64,000 bases of DNA. It comes from Microbotryum silenes-acaulis. Taxonomy: Eukaryota > Basidiomycota > Microbotryomycetes > Microbotryales > Microbotryaceae. The stretch covers positions 62,001-126,000 of the forward strand of contig QPFY01000019.1 of NCBI GenBank assembly GCA_003665825.1, given 5' to 3'. The position numbers and the translations under genes were made by a program. The notes beneath the pieces were generated by a model that ran no database searches, was not told where the DNA came from, and worked only from the letters and a program-made list of their open reading frames with translations. How positions within the stretch are numbered: the stretch's first letter is position 1; each line of letters begins with the position of its first letter. Below are positions 1-19,036 of this stretch, piece by piece.

Positions 1-3000
1 CGGAGCACCTTGCCGCCAGGGAGGTCAAAACCGCGCGGTGCCGTCATCCAGATGTTGTGATCGAGATCGCCGTGAAGGTAGGCTTTGTCGATGTCCGCTT
101 GGTGCACATGCAGGCCGTTGGCGGCCGCCAGCGCGAGGAGTGAGCGTATCGAGGAGAAGCGTGCGACCGGTGCAAACGTTTCGTTGAAGTCGATGCCGTC
201 GCGTTGCCGATTGCCCTGCGCCACGAGCCGTGCCTTGTGTCCAGTGACTTCGCCGAGTGCGTTCCGTTTCGTCTTCCAGACGAACTTGGATGTGACGATG
301 GTCGCACCCGCCGGCACCGTGGATCGGTCCTCGATAGTGAAGACCTTGAAGTCGTCGCGCATGGAGGTGAACTCGTCGTTGGCGGCTTTGGCCCACACTT
401 CACGCTTGTCGCTCGACATCGCCTCGCGCCAGGTCTGTGGGTCGCTCGTGATGGACTTGACCGGTTGAATGGCCTCCGCATCAGAGGTGTCGTCGTCGGT
501 TGCAATAAACGCGCGGTGATGCCGCGTGAGGAAATCGATTTCGTCCGGCGATTCGTCGCGAGAGTGACGCCCAATGAGGTCGAGTTCGTCGGGCGACTCC
601 TCAGCCGATGTGGGCTCGCGGTACGTGCTGAAGTCCGGGCGGTGCAAGTCCAGTGGGTCGAGGCGAGCCTGGGGCCGTGAGCTGATGAGGTCGAGAGGAT
701 CGGCCGAGCCTTCAGAGTCAGTCGGTAAGGCCGAGGGTGACGATGACGCCGCCAACGACGGTGAGAGCGCAGGCGATGGCGCAGGCGACGGTGACGAGGG
801 CGGCGCAGGAGACGGTGACGAGGACGGCGCAGGCGATGGTGACGAGGACGATTCGGCATCTGTGGAGTTAAGTAAGGTTCCGCCAGTGTACCCTGGGGCC
901 ACGTCAATGGCGCTCATGGCAGAATCATCAAGGGGGGATGAGACGTCCATGTGCGCCGACCTTACTAGTGGGGTCCATGTCTTGACAGTGTCTTGAAGGT
1001 CGGCGATGGGAGCGCTGGCGAAGTGCGTGTCGACTTCGTGCTCGGTGGAGTCGCCATGTAACCCGGGGAATTCAGTGTCGAGGAACGTGGCATTTCTGCC
1101 CAAAACGATCTTCTTTGTCGTAGTGTCGTAGAAACGGAAGGCTTTAGAAGCCAGGTCGTAGCCGGTGAAGAGAACGCGAACCGCTTTCGGGTCGAGTTTC
1201 GAGCGAAGTTCGGGCGCGACCGTGAGCCAAGCTGTGCAGCCGAACGGGTGAAGCGCCGAGGCGTTGGCGCGGTCGCCCTGCCAGACGGAGTTCGGTGTTG
1301 CCTTGTCCAGGGCCGAGTGTTGACACAGGTTCTTGCAGTATACGAAATAGGCTGCGGCCTCCTCCCAGAATGTCTTGGGTAGGTGGGCGTCCGCAAGAAG
1401 CGCAAGAACGCCTTCGACAATGCACCGATTGACCCGCTCCGCACGACCGTTCTGTTGAGGCGTTCGTGGGATAGAGTATTGTCGACGTGTGCCGCGTGCC
1501 TTGCAGAACTCCGTGAATGCTCTCGAGCAATACTCGCCACCGTTGTCGGTTCGGAGGACTTTCAGCGTCGCGCCTGTCTCGAGCTCGACCTTGGCAAGCC
1601 AAGTCTTGAACACGCCGAAGACTTCGCTTTTGTGTCCGATCGCGTAGGCCCAAAGTTTGCGGGAGTAATTGTCAAGGAACGTGACAAGGTAACGTTTGCC
1701 AGTCAAGGACCGCTCGGGGAAGGAAAGCACATCGCTGTGTACAAGGCCGAGTCGCTCTGAGGAGTGCGAGTTCGAATCGGGAAAGGGAAGACGATGGCCC
1801 TTTGCGCTGAGGCAAGCATTGCAGACAAACTTCTCTACCTCTTCGTCACTATATCCGGCCCCGAGACCCTCCAGCAAACCAGCGGCAACCATCTTCTGTA
1901 TGGAGGACGGTGCGAGATGGCCGAGGCAGCGGTGGAGGGTCAGTAGGGGCACGGAAGACTGTGAGCGAGAAAGGAGAGCAAGATGCTGACATTTGGAATG
2001 ATCAGCGTCCAGCAAGTAGAGCCCTTCGTCGAGCCTTGCGCCTTCAGCGATAGCGTTGCCGTTCTTGTCAATGTGGATGCCGTGTTTCGTGAAGGCAACA
2101 CGGACATCGTCGGTGTCGCAAAGTCGAGAGACCGAGAGAAGGTTGACAAACAGACCCGGAGTGTGCAGCACGCCTGTAAGCGTGATCGGGTGACCCGAGG
2201 CGGCAACGAAGGCGATGTTTCCTGTTCCGATGGCGTTGATACCCCCTGCAATACCACCAATCTTCGTAGGTGCGATGTGGCGATAGGTCGTGAACAGCGA
2301 CTTGTCTGAGACCATGTGCGAAGTGGCGCCCGAATCAACGACGAAGGAGTTGTTGCGAAGCTGGCGACGACGAGCGAGAAGACCGGTGGCGAGACATCCG
2401 ACATGGTGTTGCGAGTCGGCGGTGTCGGGCGTTTTCCCGTCCCCGAGAGCCTTCTTGCAGTCGAGAGACCAGTGGTCGTTCTTCTTGCAGAAGCGACAGG
2501 GCCCTGGCGGCGGGTGTTGCGCCCTCGTAGGGCACTCCGCGACCCGGTGCGAAGGGCTGCGACAGGCGAGACACTTGGGACGGGTAGGGCGTGACGACGA
2601 CGAGGCGAGAAGGGCCGATTGATTGCCGGGGAGGTTGGTGGACCGGAGTTGGACTCGCATGCGGTCGGCGAGCGAATCGATGTCGGGAAGAGATCGTTGT
2701 GTGCGTTGTTCGTCGGTGAATGACGCCTTGAAACTCTCGAGGGACGGATGGGCGATGGCGAGGAGGAGTGTGGCGAGAACATCGTTGATAGTCGTCTTTG
2801 TATCGACGATCTCTTGCGCAATGGCTTTGAATTCCATGATCCAACCGTCGAATTCGCCAACCGTGCCGGGCATGGGACGGAAACCCCAGAGTCGCGAGAA
2901 TAGCTCGAGCGTGCGGGTGGCGTCGTCAGGGGCGTACCGCGATTTAAGCGTCGAGTAGATTGTTGGCGCTGTCAGGTTCGTGGTGGGGATCTTGTCGAGG

Positions 3001-3356
3001 ACTGCCGAGACTTCGGCCGAATCAATCGAGTTCGCAAGGATCTTGCGAGCCACAACGTCGCGGGCGGAGCGTTGCGAAGGTGTCCAGTCGTCGGGTATGA
3101 CGCCGTCGAGGACGTACAAGCGGATGTCGTCCGCTAGGCACAGGCGAAGTTGGCGTGTCCAGTTCGCGAATGTCTTTGGCCCGTCCAAGCGTGCGTGCTT
3201 GGGGAAGGCGGTGCGAGTAGTGCCTGGCGACGTGGCGGGTGTGGCGGTGCCAGGAGCGGCGGCGGCGAGACCCGACAGCAGCGCTGCAAGGGAGGCAAGC
3301 TGGTCGGCGGGAAGTGTCGGGTTGGCTCCCGTCGTGAGGGGTGGTGTCGTGGCCAT
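1..3356 (-). CDS. Ty1/copia Gag-Pol polyprotein (partial, frame open to window edge)
   Basis: Single uninterrupted minus-strand frame from an ATG at 3356 to position 1, about 1,118 codons with the 3' part outside the window. In order: Gag; two CCHC zinc knuckles (C-x2-C-x4-H-x4-C, near 2.5-2.6 kb); aspartic protease [10 protein letters not shown] near 2.33 kb; integrase HHCC zinc finger; integrase catalytic core with HSDV, TDNGGEY (about 1.54 kb) and GRAERVN; a low-complexity Ser/Pro linker made of tandem repeats at about 0.74-0.85 kb; then the start of reverse transcriptase ([16 protein letters not shown]). The RT catalytic YVDD and RNase H lie off the left edge. The lack of stops over 3.3 kb makes this the best preserved retroelement here and a candidate for recent activity; relatives in the window are all broken. 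Retrotransposition role is family knowledge; activity is inference. Confidence 0.9.
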   Translation of the reverse strand, partial: MATTPPLTTGANPTLPADQLASLAALLSGLAAAAPGTATPATSPGTTRTAFPKHARLDGPKTFANWTRQLRLCLADDIRLYVLDGVIPDDWTPSQRSARDVVARKILANSIDSAEVSAVLDKIPTTNLTAPTIYSTLKSRYAPDDATRTLELFSRLWGFRPMPGTVGEFDGWIMEFKAIAQEIVDTKTTINDVLATLLLAIAHPSLESFKASFTDEQRTQRSLPDIDSLADRMRVQLRSTNLPGNQSALLASSSSRPTRPKCLACRSPSHRVAECPTRAQHPPPGPCRFCKKNDHWSLDCKKALGDGKTPDTADSQHHVGCLATGLLARRRQLRNNSFVVDSGATSHMVSDKSLFTTYRHIAPTKIGGIAGGINAIGTGNIAFVAASGHPITLTGVLHTPGLFVNLLSVSRLCDTDDVRVAFTKHGIHIDKNGNAIAEGARLDEGLYLLDADHSKCQHLALLSRSQSSVPLLTLHRCLGHLAPSSIQKMVAAGLLEGLGAGYSDEEVEKFVCNACLSAKGHRLPFPDSNSHSSERLGLVHSDVLSFPERSLTGKRYLVTFLDNYSRKLWAYAIGHKSEVFGVFKTWLAKVELETGATLKVLRTDNGGEYCSRAFTEFCKARGTRRQYSIPRTPQQNGRAERVNRCIVEGVLALLADAHLPKTFWEEAAAYFVYCKNLCQHSALDKATPNSVWQGDRANASALHPFGCTAWLTVAPELRSKLDPKAVRVLFTGYDLASKAFRFYDTTTKKIVLGRNATFLDTEFPGLHGDSTEHEVDTHFASAPIADLQDTVKTWTPLVRSAHMDVSSPLDDSAMSAIDVAPGYTGGTLLNSTDAESSSSPSPAPSSSPSPAPPSSPSPAPSPALSPSLAASSSPSALPTDSEGSADPLDLISSRPQARLDPLDLHRPDFSTYREPTSAEESPDELDLIGRHSRDESPDEIDFLTRHHRAFIATDDDTSDAEAIQPVKSITSDPQTWREAMSSDKREVWAKAANDEFTSMRDDFKVFTIEDRSTVPAGATIVTSKFVWKTKRNALGEVTGHKARLVAQGNRQRDGIDFNETFAPVARFSSIRSLLALAAANGLHVHQADIDKAYLHGDLDHNIWMTAPRGFDLPGGKVL

Positions 3357-3387
3357 GCCAGCTGGTGGCTCGTGGGCTAATAACCTA

Positions 3388-3699
3388 TGAGACGATCACC
3401 ACTACTGTCAGGAGAGGTTGAGAGTCGAACAGAAGTGATGAGAAGGAAGCTAAGAAACAGAAAGGGAAGCCCGCGCTGGGATAGGCCCAGGCGCGGGTGA
3501 AATCGCTGGTGCGCTGAGGCAGTCGCGCGCGTCTAAGTCGCCACCGCAAGGGGGCGGGCTAGCGGTCGCGCGCCCGAATCCGCCGGCGCCGGCGCGCTGA
3601 GGCAGTCGCGCGCGTCTAAGTCCCCTCCGCAGGGGGCGGGCTAGCGGGCGCGCGCAACGACCGAGGCGCCCCTGTCGAGCTGAGAGTGGACTCTTCACA
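3388..3699 (-). repeat. Probable 5' LTR of the copia element at 1-3356
   Basis: Lies just upstream of the Gag ATG. Read on the minus strand it runs from TGTGAAGAGTCC to GTCTCA and is followed by TAGGTTATTAG, a sequence of the kind found at copia primer-binding sites. A GC-rich segment of about 80 bp is tandemly duplicated inside it (about 3510-3590 and 3594-3655). A diverged copy sits at 16560-16700, downstream of another copia RNase H fragment, which supports LTR identity. Exact ends are inferred. Confidence 0.55.
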
Positions 3700-4011
3700 C
3701 CATGGTCGTTCGTTATCGTTCGTTCCGCGGTGTGTCGCTGGCGCACGTTGCGGCGTGCGTCTTTGACCAGTGTGAAAAAAAAAGTGTAATACACCCCGTA
3801 GGAGTGTACACCGGAGCGACAACGATAAGATCACAGGACCAAAGTATGTAGGATTGACACTGGACACTCTACGTTAGTCGCTACCATGACAATGCCTTTG
3901 ATCCACCTGGGCTCACCTGGACACTCTACGTTAGTCGCTGAGGAGAGACTAAGAGTGCCCAGGTGCGCGTCCCCTCCTCCTAAGGCCCAGGCGCACGGGC
4001 CTTACAATGGG
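3700..4011. other. Non-coding stretch with a short direct repeat
   Basis: No gene seen. A 23-bp sequence beginning CTGGACACTCTACG occurs twice (near 3863 and 3918), and an A-run follows GTGTG near 3775. It separates the LTR from the next, oppositely oriented copia copy. Confidence 0.4.
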
Positions 4012-7320
<3,309 letters not shown>

Positions 7321-8146
7321 CTCGACCTCGAGGGAGTGGTCCTGTCATTGGGAGTTGGTCGGTGTTGTGCAGTTCCATGTACTGTCGGAATGTGTCCAGT
7401 TCGTCCGGTATCAGTGTGAGTGCCCTAGCCGTGATGACGTCCGTGATCGTGATGTGTGCTGATTCGAGGCAGTTCGCTTGGTCGATGAATTCGGCCATCC
7501 AAGTGACGAAGTCTTTCTCGTCGATCGGGGCGCGCGAGATGTTGAAAAACGTGTGGAGCAGACGAAGTGTGGATTGAGCCGACGTGGGGTTGTATTCCCG
7601 GTCAAGGTGTTTGTAGTAAGCCCGGGCGCGTTGGTCGGTCGGGGCGACGGTGAGCAATGACTTGCGAACGTTGGCGGCGACGCCATCGGAGACTTGTCGG
7701 ACGGCGAATATCTCGACGTTTTCGCGGTCGACGTCGTCGGCGCGGTCGGGGAGGGTTCCGGTGGTAATGTACTTGTAAACCGTGTTGCCAACCCGGTCTT
7801 GCAACGTGCGGTCCCAGATGCGGAAGTTCTCGACGCCGGAAAGGAGAGCGTCGGTTGGCCAGTGCGAAAGGTGTCGGGGGATGTCGATGTTGTAGAGCGG
7901 CTTGCGATCTACGGCCGGGGTGGGGGATGCCGTGAGTTCTCGGAGTCGACGTTGGACTTCTTGGAGGATGTGGTCATCGAGGGTGGCAGCGAGCGAGGGG
8001 TCAATGCGGGTGGACATCGGGCCGTCGGCTGCGTCGGGTGGTTCGGTGTGGGAGGGACCGGGCGGGGTGTTCGAGTGGGAGGGACCGGGCGAGTTGTTGG
8101 CACGTGCCGCTGGGAATCGGGGCAGTTCGGGTCGAACTGGGCTCAT
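7321..8146 (-). pseudogene. Ty1/copia Gag, 3'-truncated
   Basis: Minus-strand open frame; the first plausible Met after the leader is at 8146, with the frame open further upstream through the LTR at 8280-8871. The product resembles copia Gag of the UBN2 type: a Pro-rich N terminus, then the blocks NFRIWDRTLQ, YYKHLDREYNP and TWMAEFIDQAN followed by a helical C-terminal half. It breaks off at PMTGPLPRGR exactly where the LTR at 6883-7320 begins, so the rest of the polyprotein is absent. Function (capsid of virus-like particles) is family knowledge; here it is a relic. Confidence 0.7.
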
Positions 8147-8279
8147 GACCTGTTGAGTGGATGCCGAAGAGGTTTCGGACTTGGGAGTAGCGACCGCTGG
8201 GGCTACCGGTGGAGCGTCGACGTGAATACGGTTGCGACGGACGGGCCAGGGGGAGAAGTCGTGAGGCGGCTGGACGATC

Positions 8280-8871
8280 TGTTCTCTACCGAAGATTAGC
8301 AGTCTGGCTAATGATGGGAAGCGGTAGAGAAGAGGAAGAAAGGCACAGGGGAGCACGGGTTGGACACGGTTCTAGCAAGCAGGCGCGCGGGTGAATTATG
8401 GCAAATTAGACAGGCACGGTGCGAAGCGCATAAGGCGGAACTCCAAGTGGGCCATCGAGGCTGAGAGGTGTCGTGTTGGACGATGAACACGGGGGAGGAC
8501 TTATCCACAAGGTCTGGTGTTGTTGGAGGTGGCGATCCGTTACGGTGAGTTCCAGGTGGTAGGCGACGTACTTCATGAAGGGGCGATGTTCTGTATGGCC
8601 GGTGGTTCATGAGGTCGGAGGCGGCAACTAGCTGTGGCGAGGTGGAGGCATTGGCTCAGCAACGTTGGAGAGGCGCGGATATGACTAAGTCCCGGCGTGG
8701 AGGGAGCGGCGCGCGAGCGTGAGTTGAACAGGCGGGCGCGGGTGACGGAGACAAGGGGGCGGCTTGGCGGCGAAGGCAAAGGCGCCCGAGGTGAGAGGTT
8801 GGGCGGACCTGGCAGATGGCGGCCCGAGGTTGAAGTGTTCGAAGGCTTGTAGTAGAATGAAATTCAACATT
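8280..8871 (-). repeat. LTR (about 590 bp) upstream of the gag relic
   Basis: On the minus strand it starts TGTTGAATTTCATTC at 8871 and ends TTCGGTAGAGAACA at 8280. Two other copies with the same ends lie at 9017-9596 (plus) and 9947-10753 (minus, with a MITE inside). The gag relic at 7321-8146 follows it in the right orientation, so this is that element's 5' LTR. Confidence 0.7.
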
Positions 8872-9016
8872 GAAGAGCAAGAAACGTTCTGAAGAGCTCG
8901 GCAGCGAGTGCTTTCTTTCGGGCGGTGAGAGCTGAGGGTTTTTCGCCAGGTTGCTGAGGGCAAGACACCTGAATGAAGATACACAAGGGGACGTGGTCAA
9001 AAAGGCAGCACAGATG

Positions 9017-9596
9017 TGTTGAATTCCATACACTCTTGCTTAGGTCGATCTCCAACCCGCGCCCAGTCTGGCCAGCCGCGCGCCGCTTGGACCCCTTTTG
9101 GACTTAGAGATGTTTCGCGCACTTGCACCGCGAGCCTCTTTAGTCTTCCCCCTAACGCTCCAATATACTTCCTACCACTCGTACTGTGTCCCGTGTACTT
9201 ACTGGTTGCCGATCCAGGTTAGTTGCAATCCAAACGCTCCAATATACTTCCTACAACCCGTACTCTGTCTCGTGTACTTACTGGTTGCCGATCCAGTCCA
9301 CTCTCGAGACATACGACTCAACAAATATCGCCGCCTCGGACTGCCCCGCTCACCAACACTTGATCATGGTAGATAAGTTTCCCTTCGTGTCTGTTGTCCA
9401 ACACAACACCTCTTAGAGCCTCGATGGCCCGCTTGAAGTTCGGTCTTGTAGCTTCGCAATGCGCCCGCCCAGTTTGCCTTAGATCTACTGCGCCCCCTTG
9501 CTAGAACCTCGCCCGACTCGCGCGCTCTCGCGCCTCTCTCCCTCTTCTCTATCGTTTCACTCGCCTATTCAGATTGCTGAGATTCGGTAGAGAACA
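9017..9596 (+). repeat. LTR, plus orientation, with internal duplication
   Basis: Starts TGTTGAATTCCATACAC and ends GGTAGAGAACA. A segment of about 70 bp (CGCTCCAATATACTTCC... to GCCGATCCAG) is tandemly duplicated at about 9156-9297. The last part of the LTR is duplicated again at about 9610-9670. The 5' portion is a different subfamily from the LTR at 8280-8871 but the 3' ends agree. Confidence 0.65.
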
Positions 9597-9946
9597 GGTC
9601 CGTTGCAATCGCATCATCGTTTCACTGGCCTATTCAGATTGCTGAGATTCGGTAGAGAACAGAGAACAGGTTGTCCGGCTACGCTCGCGCCCTCGCGCTG
9701 CGTTCGCTCCGCCTCACGACTTCTCGACCCGGGAGTACCTTGCGACACCGACCTGCCTCGCAACCTCTCCGAAACGATCCGGCTCGTGCCGTTACACGAA
9801 TCCCCAGCGACCCCTGGTCACAACTTAACAGGGGCTACCGGTTGATCGTCAGACGTGGCAAGGTTGCGACGGACGATCCGGGTGGAGAGGTCGTGAGGCG
9901 ACACGGACGCGGTCTGACGAGACGGATGCGGTGCGGCTGGAAGATC
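9597..9946. other. Two retroelement leaders meeting head to head
   Basis: The left part (to about 9840) reads as element leader downstream of the plus-strand LTR. The right part (about 9840-9946) is leader of the minus-strand LTR at 9947-10753. Both contain versions of GCCTCACGAC and neither keeps a gag gene. No coding sequence supported. Confidence 0.5.
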
Positions 9947-10753
9947 TGTTCTCTACCGAAGATTAGCTATCTGGCTAATGTTGGAAAGCAGTAGAGAAGA
10001 GGAAGAGAAGCACAAGGGGGCACAAGTCGGGCGAGTGTAGTACTCCGTAGTTACTCAAGGCCTGAGGCGCGTCTGGCCTTAAGCCTTGTCGGGAAGTAGA
10101 CCCTCTCTTCCCTTCTGACCATTACATTTCAGGCCCAGTCGTGGGGCCTTGCAAGTAACAGGATACGAGTATGTATTCCAAAGAATAAACTGGTCAGAAG
10201 GGAAGAGAGGGTCTACTTCCCGACAAGGCTTAAGGCCAGACGCGCCTCAGGCCTTGAGTAACTACGGAGTATTACAGCGAGGTTCTAGCAAGCGTGCGCG
10301 CGGCTAAACTACCGAGGCCGAACTCCAAGTGTGCAACTAAGGTTCTGATAGGGGTCGCGTTGAGCGATGCACACATAAGGGAAACTTATCTACAATGACC
10401 GAGTGTGGGGAGCGAGGCAGTCCGAGGCGGCGGTATTCAGGTTACGAACCACGGGCGTCATGCATGGGCGATACTCTTGATGGCCGATGCGACATGAGCG
10501 GCAAGTCGGGGGCTCTGGCTCAGCAAGACTGGGTAGCAGATCATCGAAGTTCCAATGTGGGGGTGGCGGCGCGCGAGCGTGAGTTGAACAGGCTGGCGCG
10601 GAACGAGGCAAAAGGGGGGGGGGGCAGCTTGGCTACGAATGCGAAGTCGCTAAGACGAGGGGGCGGCTTGGCCACGGAGGCGAAGGGGGCGGCTTGGAAA
10701 CGGCGGCCCCAACTTGAAGTGTTCGAACGCTTGTGACAGAATGAAATTCAACA
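9947..10753 (-). repeat. LTR, minus orientation, interrupted by a MITE
   Basis: Minus strand from TGTTGAATTTCATTC (10753) to GGTAGAGAACA (9947). Removing the 241-bp MITE and its 5-bp duplication leaves about 561 bp, matching the two other copies (580 and 592 bp). With the LTR at 9017-9596 it forms an inverted pair around a short spacer. Confidence 0.65.
10036..10276. mobile_element. Foldback MITE with 86-bp terminal inverted repeats
   Basis: The arms starting TGTAGTACTCCGTAG and ending CTACGGAGTATTACA are 86 bp each with one mismatch (position 5), around a 69-bp loop. It is flanked by direct repeats GCGAG at 10031-10035 and 10277-10281. The flanking LTR sequence reads GGGCGAGGTTCTAGC without interruption in the related inverted copy near 9500, which proves the insertion site. 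It has no coding capacity, so it would need a transposase encoded elsewhere. Confidence 0.85.
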
Positions 10754-10837
10754 CAAAAGGGGTCCAAGCGGCGCGCAGCTGGCTGGGCTTGGCGCGGGTT
10801 GGAGATCGATCTAAGCAAGAGTGTATGGAATTCAACA
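10754..10837 (-). repeat. LTR 5'-end fragment
   Basis: 84 bp that begin (minus strand) TGTTGAATTCCATACAC and match the starts of the LTRs at 9017 and 31795-32032, then stop abruptly at the start of the next LTR. Confidence 0.6.
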
Positions 10838-10911
10838 GAGCAGAGGCTAGCATTTAGCATTGGATTGATACACGACTGTAATCGATTGTCGTTGTGGACG
10901 TGCGCACTCAC

Positions 10912-11389
10912 CTTCGGCACCAAACTCGAGGGCACCGTCGTCGCCGTCGTCGTCTTCGTCGAAGTCATCGCGAACAGCAGCGTCTTCGTCTGACAGTAGG
11001 AGATGATCGATCTCGACGTCTTTGTCGAACACATGACGAACAGCAGCCTCTTCGTCTGACAGTAGGAGAGGATCGATTCTGATGTCTTCGTCGGACAGGT
11101 CGTCCCGTTGAAGCCGTCTGCCGGTGAATACGACTCCTGAAATCGCTGCAAGCGGTTCCACCCGATCAGGCTCGACGGCGGCGGCAGTAGTAGCAATCGA
11201 GGCGGTAAGGTCGGAACTGCAGAACATGTCACGAGAACAAGATGCCACCAGCCAGTGTGAGAAGTAATGAGACTGTCTCGCTGTAGCTGTAACCGACTTT
11301 GCGATACGCCGGTTCTTCAACAACAGATGAGCGCCTGAGTTAGCCGAGGCGGGGCGAGCGCGTTTACGTTCGGGCCTATTTGAGAGCAT
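10912..11389 (-). pseudogene. Hypothetical acidic-repeat protein, 5' exon(s) only
   Basis: Minus-strand frame from ATG 11389 to a good splice donor (GAAG followed by GTGAGT) at 10912. The predicted protein starts with a basic region (NRPERKRARPAS) and carries two copies of an acidic motif LLLSDEEAAVR / LLLSDEDAAVR about 24 residues apart, followed by an Asp-rich run. An intron may remove residues near AKSVTATA. No downstream exon is present because LTR sequence starts 75 bp later. It could be the start of a host gene broken by transposons or of a transposon gene; not recognised. Confidence 0.35.
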
Positions 11390-11459
11390 TTATCAAAAGT
11401 AGCAGGCCTATTGGCACAGATGGTATAGGAACGACTTACTAGGTGCTCATTTGTGCCGC

Positions 11460-11972
11460 CTCATTGGCGACTGCAACCTCCACTTGAGCATCCTCCTCAC
11501 CACCCTGCGTGGTGGCATGATCACGGTGACCTGTTGGAATGTGGATGGGCGATAACAAGAATCGAGGAGAGCGGTGGACGAGTTGACAAATAGCGCACAT
11601 GGGTCGATGGAGCGAGGCTGGTCGTGTGTATCAGGCGACGAGGCTTGGGTAACAGGGGGCGCGGCGAAGGCGCCGAGGTGAAAGTGCCAAGAGGCAACGG
11701 CGCGTGGTGGCAAGCATGGCAGAGCAGGCAAAGCTGGCAACGACGGGCAGACTGACCAAGATGTGGACGAGTTGACGAATGGTGCACATCGGTCGAGGGA
11801 CGAGGCCGGGTGCGAGGATCACGCAGCGAGGCTCGAGGGACAGGGGGCGCGGTGGAGGCTTGCGGAGGCGAAGGCGCGCGGGGGCGAGGCGCCGAGGCGA
11901 AAGGCGGGCAAGTCCGTCAAACGGCGGTCCGATGTCGAAGTGTTCAAAGGCTTGGCAGAATGCAATTCAACA
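11460..11972 (-). repeat. Degenerate LTR-like sequence
   Basis: Starts on the minus strand with TGTTGAATTGCATTC at 11972, like the LTRs above, and shares the block CTTTGAACACTTCGAC. A related segment is internally repeated (TGGACGAGTTGAC at about 11576 and 11763). No genes. Confidence 0.4.
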
Positions 11973-12109
11973 TATAAGACCGTGACAGCGAAGACAATTC
12001 ATTGCACAAGTTGCTACTTCAGTGTGACGAAGTGGTAGATCTAGACCGATCCAGAACGATTCAGACGGTAAAGTCATTTAGACAGATTTAGCCGCGCACC
12101 AGGAAGTGG

Positions 12110-13480
<1,371 letters not shown>

Positions 13481-13581
13481 AACACATCCAGGGACTCAAC
13501 AGAGCTCGTCCCTAAACCCGGGGGTGATGTCACTGTTGGAATCAACGATGATCCCGAAATGATCAACAAAAGAAGAAGAAC

Positions 13582-13653
13582 GGCTGGACCAGGATTCGAA
13601 CCTGGGTCGCTTCCATTCATTGGAAAAGCTTTGACCAACTAAGCTATCCGGCC
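13582..13653 (-). tRNA. tRNA-like gene, anticodon uncertain (possible pseudogene)
   Basis: The minus strand folds as a 72-nt cloverleaf: 7-bp acceptor stem with one C-A mismatch, D stem GCTT/AAGC, anticodon stem TTTCC/GGAAG, T arm CCAGG-TTCGAAT-CCTGG. It has perfect pol III A-box (TAGCTTAGTTGG) and B-box (GGTTCGAATCC) sequences. The anticodon loop AATGAAT puts TGA at 34-36 but lacks the universal U33, and there is no long variable arm as serine tRNAs need. It is therefore either a decayed tRNA or one with an atypical fold. It lies 100 bp after the gypsy relic. Confidence 0.65.
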
Positions 13654-13754
13654 CCTGATATCAGTGCAAGGTCTACTAACACCTTCAACACTTCCCCTTA
13701 GACCTTTGCACTGCTTCCAGGCTATTGCAATGCGTCGACTCTAAGTCCCAATTG

Positions 13755-13846
13755 GACTCTGTGTCAAGCTTCTGCGGCAGCTCCGGCAGCTATGTGCGGC
13801 CTCATTGGAAAGATTTACAAGAAAGGTTCTATAATAGATCCTCACA
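13755..13846. repeat. 92-bp dispersed repeat, copy 1
   Basis: Identical to 15847-15938 except one base. It starts GACTCTGTGTCAAGC and ends ATAGATCCTCACA. Same orientation as copy 2; the copia RT/RNase H relic lies between them. Confidence 0.8.
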
Positions 13847-14048
13847 CTTCCCCTTAGAACCTTGCTTTGGCATCTTGCTCTACAGCATGGTTCGGAGACA
13901 GCCGCACCCTTTCTCTTGTTAATCGACAGACGCTACCATGTTGTGTTCTTAGAGACGTTGAGGAAATCGACTCCCTGATCAGCGAAAGCACATTGAGAAG
14001 CGGATGGGGAGAAACTAAGCCGCTTCTGCGCGCGGAGCCTACCAACGT

Positions 14049-18060
<4,012 letters not shown>

Positions 18061-18131
18061 GTTGACACATAGGTAAGGACGGCAAAAACACGGTATCCCA
18101 ATTGGGTAGCACCATTCTGCTCCCTTTCTAT

Positions 18132-19036
18132 CTATCTCGCCTCATTCTTGAGACCTTTCAGCCGCTTGCCAAATTCTCCTTTCGCCCCGCCACCCCTCGG
18201 TTCAGGAATCCCTTTAATCACCTCGATCCCCTCCAAATCCAAAGGCTTGGGCTCGTATGCTTGTTCGTGAACTAGTCGCAACCTCTTGTAAATCTTGTCG
18301 TCGTTGACGAGCTTTAACTGGGCCGCGAATATCTCAGCTGCTCGAACTTTAAGCGAATCCTGGTCTTCGATCGCGAGGCGAGGGATTTCGCGCTTTTTGC
18401 CACCAACCATTTCATACTTCTTGCCGCCTGTGATAGAGGCGGAGGGGTCAGCGTCGACTTTGTGTTTCGCGGTTGCACTGTGAATATTGTCCACAGACCT
18501 TTGTGATTCGTATATCGACGCGCTCGAGTGTAGCCCATTTGAATCTGGCGGATACGCGCGAGTCCATTCGTCGCCGAGATCAGTTCTCGAGGAAACCCCG
18601 AGCACCCTACTCATTCCCAAGGTGTCACATGCCGACTCACGAACTTGCGGGCCATGTCACATCCCACAAAATCGTTTTGATCCCGAGAGGCTTCAAACTT
18701 GTTGAGCAAGTCGAGCGAGGACTTTTCGGCGACTTTGGGGTCTTTGAATTTCCCTGCGATGACCAAAGTTGAAAGCAGGTGTGAGCCGGGCCTTCGTGTT
18801 GTACCCCTTACATGTCTGCGCACATAGTGGAAGGAGTTCTGTTCTGTAAGGTTCGACAGAGAGAACGCCTAGGGATTGCCACCGCAGTGCAACGAGGGAT
18901 CAGAGGCTCGCTCGGTGATCCGCGGGGCACGACTCGGATCCTACTCACCTTGCTCGCCTTTCCCGATGCGGTATAGGTCAGGCCTTTCCCGAAGGTCAAG
19001 ACTTTTGTAGGGCAAGTGGAAGGGAAAGCCTTTCAT
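18132..19036 (-). CDS. DUF4385-family protein
   Basis: Five-exon model in phase: 19036-18949, 18838-18812, 18753-18641, 18544-18499, 18427-18132 (189 aa). The product shows the family signatures in order: YKSLDLRERPDLYRIGKGEQ at the N terminus, a central WKF...PKVAEKS block, NDFVGCDMARKF, then QMGYTRARRYTNHKGGKKY across two introns, and KVRAAEIFAAQL. DUF4385 is a short family of unknown function found in bacteria and fungi; the length fits. The 27-nt second exon was chosen because it supplies the Trp conserved before KF. Divergent from the p23 gene with about 415 bp between start codons. No signal peptide or membrane segment. No function is assigned. Confidence 0.85.

Noticed and set aside
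9017..9323. Shorter solo LTR with ends TGTTGA and TCAACA
   Set aside because: Comparison with the other copies shows the LTR continues to 9596 (GAGAACA end, about 580 bp); the inner match is chance.
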